Origin: an uncultured Lachnospiraceae bacterium
Lineage (GTDB): Bacteria; Bacillota; Clostridia; Lachnospirales; Lachnospiraceae
Length of the DNA: 6,513 bases
Direction of reading: 5' to 3'
NCBI GenBank assembly: GCA_945787485.1
Contig: CALZHV010000122.1
Location: forward strand, 1 to 6,513
A program made the translations under genes and the position numbers. This document shows, one piece after another, positions 1 through 5,796 of the stretch. The notes beneath the pieces were generated by a model, which saw only the letters and a program-made list of their open reading frames with translations, did no database searches and was not told where the DNA came from. Numbering within the stretch: position 1 is the first letter of the stretch; each line of letters opens with the position of its first letter.

Positions 1-650
1 GATTAAAAAACAAACCAAAAACAGTTTCATTAAAACAGGCATGTGCCGCAGTAGGACAAGGACAGCTTATAATGATGTACCAGAAGCTGTTTATGGAATA
101 CAATCATATGGCTGCACAGGTTCTTCTTACATTTGACGCAATAACAGATTCCGAAAGAAGACATAATGCAGAAAATACAATGAACGAATTGCTGCAGCAA
201 AATGTTATACCTGTGGTAAACGAAAATGATACTGTTGCAACAGAAGAAATTGAATTTGGCGACAATGATACATTGTCAGCAATAGTTGCTCACCTTATAA
301 AGGCTGATTTATTAATATTGCTTACTGACATTGACGGTTTCTATACAGATGACCCGCACAAAAATAAAGATGCAACCAAAATATCTGTTGTTGAAGAAAT
401 AACAGATGAATTAAAACAGATGGCAAAGGGAGCCGTAACAAATTACGGTACCGGTGGAATGTCTACCAAAATTGCAGCAGCACGAATTGCAACCGATTCA
501 GGTGCAGATATGGCAATAATCGATGCTGCTGATTTAAACCTTATCAATGAATTAATCGATGGTAATGATGTAGGAACTCTTTTTGTAGCCAGAAAAGATG
601 ACTCTTTTGACATTTTGGATTTCATTGTAAATAAGGGATATTTAAAATAA
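1..650 (+). CDS. proB: Glutamate 5-kinase, 5'-truncated by window edge
   Basis: ATP-dependent phosphorylation of L-glutamate to gamma-glutamyl phosphate, the first committed step of proline synthesis, in the cytoplasm. The frame is open from base 3, and 215 residues are visible. Compared with E. coli ProB, roughly 60 N-terminal residues, including the first phosphate-binding loop, lie upstream. Family signatures, numbered in the fragment: AAVGQ at 15-19, NEND at 73-76 and GDND at 86-89 (glutamate-site region), LLTDIDGFYTDDP at 106-118, and GTGGMSTK at 149-156. The ATG at 72 is an internal methionine, because the conserved KQACAAVGQ stretch lies upstream of it in frame. The protein ends about 20 residues after the kinase-domain GTLF motif, so the C-terminal PUA domain of long ProB proteins is absent. 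It heads the visible operon, and proA, the next pathway step, is two genes downstream. Identity is very secure. Confidence 0.96.
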   Translation, partial: LKNKPKTVSLKQACAAVGQGQLIMMYQKLFMEYNHMAAQVLLTFDAITDSERRHNAENTMNELLQQNVIPVVNENDTVATEEIEFGDNDTLSAIVAHLIKADLLILLTDIDGFYTDDPHKNKDATKISVVEEITDELKQMAKGAVTNYGTGGMSTKIAAARIATDSGADMAIIDAADLNLINELIDGNDVGTLFVARKDDSFDILDFIVNKGYLK

Positions 651-678
651 TATAACTGCCTGAAAGGAAAAAACATTC

Positions 679-903
679 ATGACAGATGAAAAGATAGCAA
701 GAATAAATGAGTTATATCATAAAAGCCAGACACCGGAAGGCTTAACGGCCGAAGAAAAAGAAGAACAACAAGCATTGCGAAAACAATATGTTGAAGATTT
801 TAAAAGGAATCTCAGAGGAACTTTGGAAAATGTTGATATAAAAGAAAAGGATGGTTCCATAACACATGTTAAGGACATCCCTAACAAGAAGAAAAAATGC
901 TAA
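679..903 (+). CDS. DUF896 (UPF0291, YnzC-like) small protein
   Basis: This 74-residue protein has the DUF896 signature: KIARINELYHKS at 5-16, then GLTAEEKEEQQALRKQYVEDF, which is the helical-hairpin pattern of this family. The family is small, cytoplasmic and common in Firmicutes. B. subtilis YnzC is a member, and no biochemical role is firmly established, so none is assigned. The ATG at 679 is preceded by AAAGGA at 663-668 with a 10-base spacer. The C-terminus is a Lys-rich tail ending in KKKKC, whose final codons overlap the start of the cyclo-ligase gene by 7 bases. The gap from proB is 28 bases, so it sits in the proline operon. No transmembrane segment or signal peptide is visible. The family call is strong; the function is unknown. 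Confidence 0.9.
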   Translation: MTDEKIARINELYHKSQTPEGLTAEEKEEQQALRKQYVEDFKRNLRGTLENVDIKEKDGSITHVKDIPNKKKKC

Positions 904-1451
904 CAAAATCAGAAGAAAAAAAGGTATTGCGGAAAGAGGTATTATCTGTAAGAAGCTGTCTTAGCGTGGAAGAAGTATATGCGGCATCAAAAGAAATATG
1001 CGAGAAGATAATATCAGACATTCGTTATATATCATCAAAAAACATTTGCATATACATGCCAATAAAAAACGAAGTAAATGTTGAATTATTATTTTCAAAA
1101 TATTATGACGAAAGAAAAAATTATTTTATTCCTAAGACCGAAGGTAATAACATGGCATTTTACCGCTATACAGGTAAAAATGATTTAAAACCCGGCAGAT
1201 TTAATATTCCTGAACCAATCGGAAATATTGAACCTGACTACAGCTTAAATACATTAATCATTATGCCGGGTGCTGTTTTTTCCAAGGATAACGGACGTAT
1301 AGGCTATGGCGGAGGTTATTATGATAGATTTTTGAAAGCACATGAAACATGCAATACAATTGCAGTATGTTACAGCTTTCAAATAAAGGATAAAATACCA
1401 CAGGAAAAAAATGATATAAAACCACAAATCATTATATCGGGAGGTTTGTAA
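897..1451 (+). CDS. 5-formyltetrahydrofolate cyclo-ligase
   Basis: ATP-dependent conversion of 5-formyl-THF to 5,10-methenyl-THF, returning a storage or inhibitory folate to the one-carbon pool (the YgfA/YqgN/MTHFS family). At 184 residues it has normal length. Visible landmarks: an N-terminal basic helix (KKVLRKEVLSVR, 8-19) that carries nucleotide-binding Lys/Arg in the family; E59 in MPIKNEVN, where the family has a folate-contacting Glu; GRFNIPEP at 100-107; and the hallmark RIGYGGGYYDRF at 134-145. The tail reads PQEKNDIKPQIII where most members have a His-Asp pair, so this region is somewhat divergent. The ATG at 897 lies inside the end of the DUF896 gene, with only a weak AAGAAG site upstream, which suggests translational coupling. 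Its TAA overlaps the proA ATG by one base. There is no evident pathway link to proline; co-expression is inferred from packing. Confidence 0.94.
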   Translation: MLTKSEEKKVLRKEVLSVRSCLSVEEVYAASKEICEKIISDIRYISSKNICIYMPIKNEVNVELLFSKYYDERKNYFIPKTEGNNMAFYRYTGKNDLKPGRFNIPEPIGNIEPDYSLNTLIIMPGAVFSKDNGRIGYGGGYYDRFLKAHETCNTIAVCYSFQIKDKIPQEKNDIKPQIIISGGL

Positions 1452-2698
1452 TGGAATATTTAGATAATCTTGGACAAAAAGCCAAGCTTGCATCAAGACA
1501 GCTTGTAGTGCTTGGACAAATTGAAAAAAACAATGCATTGCTTCATATTTCGGAAAAATTATTATCAAATGCCGAACAAATAATTAAAGCAAATGATATA
1601 GATATGGAAAATGCCGTAAAAGCCGGAATGTCCCCTTCTTTACAGGACAGGCTTAAACTTACAAAAGAAAGATTAGAAGGTATTGCCGAAGGAATAAGAC
1701 AGGTGGTTGCACTTGAAGATCCTATAGGTGAAGTTATTTCGATGAAGGAAAGACCTAACGGTCTTTTAATAGGGCAAAAAAGAGTGCCAATCGGTGTTAT
1801 CGGAATAATATATGAATCAAGACCAAACGTAACCGTTGATGCCTTTGCTCTTACATTTAAAACAAGTAATGCCGTTATTTTGCGAGGAGGCAGTGATTGT
1901 ATTAATTCGAATATAGCGCTAGTTAATGCAATAAAGGAAGCTTTGACAGAATGTAATATTACTCCTGATGCAATTTCTCTTATAGAAAATACAGACAGAG
2001 AAGTTGCAAAAGAATTTATGAGGTTAAATAAATATGTTGATTTACTTATACCAAGAGGTGGAGCAGGACTAATCAAAACAGTTGTTGAGAATGCTACTAT
2101 ACCGGTAATCGAAACAGGTACCGGAAATTGTCATATTTATATTGATAAAGATGCCGACCTTGAAAAGGCTGTTCCTATAATTAAAAATGCTAAGCTTCAA
2201 AGATTAGGTGTATGCAATGCATGTGAATCTTTAGTTATTCATAAAGATATAGCACCGAAAGCAGTAAAAGAAATAGCACAAATGCTAAAAGAGAATGATT
2301 GTGAAATAAGGGGCGATGAAACAGCCCGCACCCTTTCAGATTACGTAGTACCTGCAACTGATGAAGACTATGGTACAGAATATCTTGCAAAAATTATTTC
2401 TGCAAAAGTTGTAGATTCACTCGATGAAGCAATCGAGCATATTAATAAATATAGTACCGGTCATTCAGAAGCAATTATTACAGAAAGCTATCAAAGCTCA
2501 CAACGTTTTTTGAATGAAATAGACAGTGCATGTGTTTACGTAAATGCATCAACAAGATTCACAGACGGATTTATGTTTGGATTTGGAGCCGAAATAGGTA
2601 TTTCAACACAAAAAATCCATGCACGCGGTCCAATGGGATTACTTGCACTTACATCAACAAAATATATAATTTACGGAAACGGACAAATTCGTGAATAA
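1451..2698 (+). CDS. proA: Gamma-glutamyl phosphate reductase (glutamate-5-semialdehyde dehydrogenase)
   Basis: NADPH-dependent reduction of gamma-glutamyl phosphate to glutamate 5-semialdehyde, the second step of proline synthesis; it uses the labile ProB product. At 415 residues it has the usual full length. It belongs to the aldehyde dehydrogenase superfamily: PIGVIGIIYESRPNV at 113-127 and LRGGSD at 144-149 are in the nucleotide-binding part, ETGTGNCHIYID is at 221-232, and the catalytic cysteine is C255 in RLGVCNACES. The C-terminal block (ARGPMGL from 391, ending in YGNGQIRE) is typical of ProA. The start is fixed by GGGAGGT ending at 1445 and by the TAATG overlap with the cyclo-ligase stop. 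No terminator is visible in the 23 bases before the next gene, so transcription probably continues. The separate proC reductase is not in the window. Confidence 0.97.
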   Translation: MEYLDNLGQKAKLASRQLVVLGQIEKNNALLHISEKLLSNAEQIIKANDIDMENAVKAGMSPSLQDRLKLTKERLEGIAEGIRQVVALEDPIGEVISMKERPNGLLIGQKRVPIGVIGIIYESRPNVTVDAFALTFKTSNAVILRGGSDCINSNIALVNAIKEALTECNITPDAISLIENTDREVAKEFMRLNKYVDLLIPRGGAGLIKTVVENATIPVIETGTGNCHIYIDKDADLEKAVPIIKNAKLQRLGVCNACESLVIHKDIAPKAVKEIAQMLKENDCEIRGDETARTLSDYVVPATDEDYGTEYLAKIISAKVVDSLDEAIEHINKYSTGHSEAIITESYQSSQRFLNEIDSACVYVNASTRFTDGFMFGFGAEIGISTQKIHARGPMGLLALTSTKYIIYGNGQIRE

Positions 2699-2721
2699 CA
2701 TTACATTAAAGGAGATAATTA

Positions 2722-3540
2722 ATGAGTGAAATGAAATTTACAGGTTCTAAGCAATATGTAGCATCAAAAGAGCTTATGGCTTCAGTTGAGGTTGCAAGAG
2801 CATTGGAAAAACCATTATTAATAAAAGGCGAGCCGGGAACAGGAAAAACCATGCTTGCACAGGCAATAAGTGATGCTTTTGGAATGAAATTATTCATCTG
2901 GAACATAAAATCAACTACAAAGGCACAGGATGGTTTGTATGTATACGATACAATACAAAGACTTTATGACAGCCAGTTTAATGAAAAAAATGTAGATGAT
3001 ATTTCACAATATATTAAACTTGGTAAGCTCGGTGAAGCCTTTAAAGAGGAAGAGCAGGTTATATTACTAATAGACGAAATAGACAAAGCAGATCTTGAGT
3101 TCCCGAACGACCTTTTATGGGAGCTTGATAAAATGGAATTTTATATTCACGAAACAAAGGAAACTGTGAAGGCTAAGGTACGTCCTATTGTAATTATTAC
3201 TTCTAATGCCGAAAAAGAATTACCGGATGCTTTTTTGAGAAGATGTATATTCCACTACATTAATTTCCCGGAAAAAAATGAAATGGAAGAAATTGTAGAT
3301 GTTCATTTTGATAATATAGACGAAAATCTTTTATCAAATGCGTTAGATACATTTTATTGGATAAGGGATATTAAAGATCTAAGGAAGAAGCCAAGTACAT
3401 CAGAATTTATCGATTGGTTAAACGCTCTTATATTAGGTGGAATTGAGCCTGAAAAAATAAGAGAGACAATGCCATTTTTAGGTGTATTAATAAAAAAAGA
3501 CGAGGACATGGATATCATTAAAAAGAGGAGATTATATTAG
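2722..3540 (+). CDS. MoxR-family AAA+ ATPase
   Basis: This 272-residue AAA+ ATPase is of the MoxR type, typically a chaperone-like protein that works with a VWA-domain partner to mature or remodel other proteins; its substrate is unknown here. Visible motifs: Walker A GEPGTGKT at 36-43, Walker B VILLIDEIDKAD at 113-124 (D118, E119), sensor 1 ITSN at 159-162, arginine-finger region LPDAFLRRC at 167-175, and a sensor-2-like LRKKPSTSEFIDW at 220-232. All key catalytic residues are present, so it should hydrolyse ATP. The ATG follows AAAGGAG (2708-2714) with a 7-base spacer. It lies 23 bases after proA and its TAG overlaps the GTG start of the VWA gene, which supports a stoichiometric pair. It is soluble, with no membrane segment. 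The family call is firm; the cellular process is not known. Confidence 0.92.
   Translation: MSEMKFTGSKQYVASKELMASVEVARALEKPLLIKGEPGTGKTMLAQAISDAFGMKLFIWNIKSTTKAQDGLYVYDTIQRLYDSQFNEKNVDDISQYIKLGKLGEAFKEEEQVILLIDEIDKADLEFPNDLLWELDKMEFYIHETKETVKAKVRPIVIITSNAEKELPDAFLRRCIFHYINFPEKNEMEEIVDVHFDNIDENLLSNALDTFYWIRDIKDLRKKPSTSEFIDWLNALILGGIEPEKIRETMPFLGVLIKKDEDMDIIKKRRLY
3524..3530 (+). promoter_or_regulatory. Ribosome binding site for the GTG-started VWA gene
   Basis: AGAGGAG inside the last codons of the MoxR ATPase gene is followed after 9 bases by TAGTG, where the stop TAG and the start GTG share one base. This supports GTG as the start and translational coupling of the pair. Confidence 0.8.
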
Positions 3541-4736
3541 TGTTTACTGACTTTTTATATGTATGTCGTGACAAAGGACTTAAGGTTTCAATGACTGAAT
3601 GGATTACCTTTATGGATGCATTAGATAAAGGTCTTGCTCATTCATCCCTGGAAGGTTTATATAATCTCGGCAGAATGATACTTGTTAAAACTGAATCAGA
3701 TTATGATAAATTTGACCTTGCATTTATGGAATATTTTAAAAATATACATTCAGGTGACGAAGTACCTGCAGATATCTTAAAATTTCTTGATAAGGGTGAG
3801 ATGGATACAACCAATTCAAACGCTGATATATACAGCTTCGATGCAAAAAGAGAAATGGCAGAAACTAAAAGATTATTTCGCGAAAGAATTTCAGAGCAGC
3901 ATACGGAGCATAATGGCGGTAATCACTGGATAGGAACGAGTGGCGGCTCTGCATTTGGTCATCATGGCCGAAATCCCGGCGGAATACGTGTATCCGGTCA
4001 GACAGGTATGCAATCCGCATTTCAGGTTTTGGGTGAAAGAAAATATGAAGATTTCAGACATGATAAAACTTTGAATATCCGTCAGTTTCAGGTTGCTTTT
4101 AGAAGACTGCGTCAATTTTCAACAAAGCTTGATATTGCCAAAACCGAACTTGATTTAGATGAAACAATTAAAAAAACTTGCAATAACGGCGGCTATTTAC
4201 AGCTTGAATTTGATAAACCACGTAAAAATTCCGTTAAATTACTTTTATTATTTGACTGTGGCGGAACAATGATGCCATTTGCGGAATTGAGTAATAATTT
4301 ATTTCAGGCTGTTCATAAAGCAAATCATTTTAAAGACGTTAAAACCTATTATTTTCATAATTGTATTTACAGCAAAGTATATAAAGATGCCGAATGCGAA
4401 ATTGGTAACTGGATTGATTTAGAAGAATTGTTTAGAAAAACCGATAAAGACTACAAAGTAATTATTGTAGGTGATGCGCAGATGGCCCCTGAAGAATTAT
4501 TTGATTTAAATGGTAATTACAGAGGACCTAATGACGGCAGAAGCGGATATGAGTGGAATCAGCTGCTAAGAAGTAAATACAAAAAAGCAATCTGGTTAAA
4601 TCCACGTTTTCATGGTGACTTAAATACTGCTGCCTGGATGGAAGCAGAAAACACACTTGCACAAATATATGATATGTATCCACTTACAGTAGACGGCTTA
4701 AAGGAAGGTGTCAAAAAATTAATGGCACCTAAATAA
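3540..4736 (+). CDS. CoxE-like VWA domain protein, partner of MoxR ATPase
   Basis: This 398-residue protein has a C-terminal von Willebrand factor A domain of the CoxE-like group that accompanies MoxR ATPases. Layout: a helical N-terminal region at about 1-120; a Gly-rich linker at about 125-153 containing HWIGTSGGSAFG, characteristic of this subgroup; a basic helical region at about 165-215; and the VWA domain from about 232. The metal-site strand reads LLLLFDCGGTMM (D239, G241, T243), where classical VWA domains have DxSxS; the related CoxE-type DxGGS pattern is common. Further landmarks are HFKDVKTYYFHNCIY at 263-277, VGDAQMAP at 310-317 (D312, likely metal-site Asp) and IWLNP at 351-355. 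The GTG start overlaps the ATPase TAG by one base and is preceded by AGAGGAG (3524-3530) at 9 bases. No signal peptide or membrane helix is seen. It probably acts as the substrate adaptor for the ATPase; this is an inference from the family. Confidence 0.88.
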   Translation: MFTDFLYVCRDKGLKVSMTEWITFMDALDKGLAHSSLEGLYNLGRMILVKTESDYDKFDLAFMEYFKNIHSGDEVPADILKFLDKGEMDTTNSNADIYSFDAKREMAETKRLFRERISEQHTEHNGGNHWIGTSGGSAFGHHGRNPGGIRVSGQTGMQSAFQVLGERKYEDFRHDKTLNIRQFQVAFRRLRQFSTKLDIAKTELDLDETIKKTCNNGGYLQLEFDKPRKNSVKLLLLFDCGGTMMPFAELSNNLFQAVHKANHFKDVKTYYFHNCIYSKVYKDAECEIGNWIDLEELFRKTDKDYKVIIVGDAQMAPEELFDLNGNYRGPNDGRSGYEWNQLLRSKYKKAIWLNPRFHGDLNTAAWMEAENTLAQIYDMYPLTVDGLKEGVKKLMAPK

Positions 4737-4738
4737 AG

Positions 4739-4745
4739 TAAGGAG
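4739..4745 (+). promoter_or_regulatory. Ribosome binding site that fixes the patatin TTG start
   Basis: TAAGGAG lies 9 bases before TTG at 4755, ideal spacing. The alternative in-frame TTG at 4746 touches this site with no spacer, so the downstream TTG is chosen. There is no ATG nearby in frame that would retain the SGGGGKG loop. Confidence 0.85.
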
Positions 4746-4754
4746 TTGAGCATA

Positions 4755-5618
4755 TTGAATAATGGTTTGGTTTTATCAGGCGGTGGTGGCAAAGGCGCTT
4801 ATCAGATTGGTGTTATTAAAGCGCTCAAAGAAAACGGATATCTCGATAATATAAAATATTTATCAGGTACGTCTATTGGTGCCGTTAACTGCCTTTTGTA
4901 CGCTATGGATGATATAGATAATATGTACAATGCATGGAATGACATCAATCTACAGACTATATTTGATATAGATCCTGAAATGGTAAAAAATCAAAATTAT
5001 CATTTTTCACGAGATGAGATGCTTAATCTTGTTGAAAAATATATTAATTTTTCTAAAATTAGTAATTGTTCTTACAAAATATATAATACAATATGTAATG
5101 TAAGTACAATGCCTGTTTCATGTGAATACAGATTGTTATGTGATTATGATAAAGAAACCATAAAAAAGATAATGCTTGCATCAACGGCACTTCCGGTATT
5201 GTATGAACCTGTTTTGATAGACGGCAATTACTATCAGGATGGAGGTTTGTGCGATAATACCCCGATTAAACCTCTATATGACGCAGGAATAAGGAATATT
5301 ATTGTTATTGAATTGCACAAAGATTATAATATTAACTTATCGCTTTTCCCGGGAGCAAATATTACAATTATTGCTCCAAGCTATGATCTGGGAGAGTTTG
5401 TAGAAGGAACACTAAATTTTTCTTCAGAGGCAATAAATTTCCGACAAATGCTCGGCTACAAGGACGGACTTCGTGCCATAAAGACAAAGTTTGAAAAAAA
5501 TGAAATGTATATCAGGTTAGAGCCTGTATTAGCTCAAAATGATTACAATGAAATCATGATGAAAACGAAAACAGACCGAACATATAAATCATTAGAGGTT
5601 AATATTAATCATAATTGA
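4755..5618 (+). CDS. Patatin-like phospholipase
   Basis: Predicted serine acyl hydrolase of the patatin family (Ser-Asp dyad), 287 residues, likely acting on membrane lipids or another acyl ester; the substrate is unknown. The oxyanion-hole loop is SGGGGKG at 8-14, the nucleophile elbow is GTSIG at 38-42 (S40), and the catalytic Asp lies in DGG at 162-164 (D162). The segment LASTALPVLYEPV at 141-153 matches the conserved patatin core. No signal peptide or membrane helix is seen, so it is probably cytoplasmic, as in RssA-like bacterial patatins. The start is TTG at 4755, 9 bases after TAAGGAG; the upstream in-frame TTG at 4746 directly abuts that site and cannot be used well. It lies 18 bases after the VWA gene and is the last gene before a strong terminator, so it belongs to the same operon. 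A functional link to the ATPase-VWA pair is possible but unproven. Confidence 0.92.
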   Translation: MNNGLVLSGGGGKGAYQIGVIKALKENGYLDNIKYLSGTSIGAVNCLLYAMDDIDNMYNAWNDINLQTIFDIDPEMVKNQNYHFSRDEMLNLVEKYINFSKISNCSYKIYNTICNVSTMPVSCEYRLLCDYDKETIKKIMLASTALPVLYEPVLIDGNYYQDGGLCDNTPIKPLYDAGIRNIIVIELHKDYNINLSLFPGANITIIAPSYDLGEFVEGTLNFSSEAINFRQMLGYKDGLRAIKTKFEKNEMYIRLEPVLAQNDYNEIMMKTKTDRTYKSLEVNINHN

Positions 5619-5638
5619 ATAAATTTAATGAAATAGCA

Positions 5639-5673
5639 AAAAAATATGATAAATATTGAAAAAATATGATAAA
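5639..5673 (+). repeat. Tandem direct repeat of 15 bases, period 20
   Basis: AAAAAATATGATAAA occurs at 5639-5653 and again at 5659-5673, with the 5-base spacer TATTG between. A shorter partial echo (AAAAAATGAT) lies at 5691-5700. It sits between the patatin stop and the terminator. It could be a protein-binding site, since two direct half-sites 20 bases apart lie on nearly the same DNA face, or simply chance in an extremely AT-rich spacer. Confidence 0.5.
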
Positions 5674-5687
5674 AATTTGATTATAAT
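5656..5687 (+). promoter_or_regulatory. Weak promoter-like pair upstream of the terminator
   Basis: TTGAAA at 5656-5661 and TATAAT at 5682-5687 are separated by 20 bases, longer than the usual 16-18. If active, transcription would begin near 5694 and run into the terminator at 5707, making the latter a possible attenuator for the cytidylate kinase-like gene. The long spacer and local AT-richness make this a weak call. Confidence 0.2.
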
Positions 5688-5706
5688 TACAAAAAATGAT
5701 ATTATT

Positions 5707-5743
5707 AAGGTAATAATAACTTTGTTTATTATTACCTTTTTTT
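5707..5743 (+). terminator. Intrinsic (Rho-independent) terminator after the patatin gene
   Basis: The arm 5707-5719 (AAGGTAATAATAA) is the exact reverse complement of 5726-5738, giving a perfect 13-bp stem with a 6-base loop (CTTTGT, 5720-5725). The T run 5737-5743 follows and partly pairs into the stem base. Only two G-C pairs occur in the stem, at its foot beside the T run. It lies 88 bases past the patatin stop and probably ends the proB-to-patatin transcript. The mirrored strand lacks a comparable T run, so it looks one-directional. Confidence 0.87.
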
Positions 5744-5763
5744 ATTGTATTTTTATACATATA

Positions 5764-5777
5764 TATAATCATATAAT
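5764..5777 (+). promoter_or_regulatory. Candidate -10 boxes for the cytidylate kinase-like gene
   Basis: Two perfect TATAAT hexamers occur at 5764-5769 and 5772-5777, just after the terminator. No good -35 stands at 17 bases from either. TTGTAT at 5745-5750 is 13 bases from the first and 21 from the second. Use of the first box would start a transcript near 5776, with a leader of about 20 bases that keeps the ribosome site at 5782-5787; use of the second would start near or inside that site. AT-richness makes chance matches likely. Confidence 0.35.
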
Positions 5778-5781
5778 TAAC

Positions 5782-5787
5782 AAGGAG
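5782..5787 (+). promoter_or_regulatory. Ribosome binding site that fixes the cytidylate kinase-like start
   Basis: AAGGAG lies 9 bases before the ATG at 5797, and the conserved IITIGRQ motif begins three residues after that Met. This rules out the 47-codon upstream extension of the frame, which would start at a TTG at 5656. Confidence 0.88.
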
Positions 5788-5796
5788 CGTGATTTT

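Noticed and set aside
72..74. ATG at 72 as the start of proB
   Set aside because: The conserved sequence KQACAAVGQ is encoded in frame upstream of it, so the gene enters the window already open.
443..676. Minus-strand open frame opposite the end of proB
   Set aside because: It is antisense to a strongly conserved kinase sequence, with no ribosome site and no recognisable protein; a shadow frame.
1254..2076. Minus-strand open frames opposite the cyclo-ligase and proA
   Set aside because: They lie entirely across clear plus-strand genes, and their hydrophobic or Ser-rich translations are typical of antisense reading of AT-rich genes.
2706..2906. Minus-strand open frame opposite the MoxR start
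   Set aside because: It is opposite the Walker A region, with no family match or translation signal.
3891..4115. Minus-strand open frame opposite the VWA gene
   Set aside because: Antisense shadow across the Gly-rich linker.
4610..4792. Minus-strand open frame spanning the VWA-patatin junction
   Set aside because: Its Pro-rich start is the reverse complement of the patatin glycine loop; no independent support.
2722..5618. Calling the ATPase-VWA-patatin genes an anti-phage defence system
   Set aside because: No sensor, nuclease, nucleotide cyclase or mobile-element context is present, and the genes ride on a housekeeping operon; only a tentative functional link is justified.
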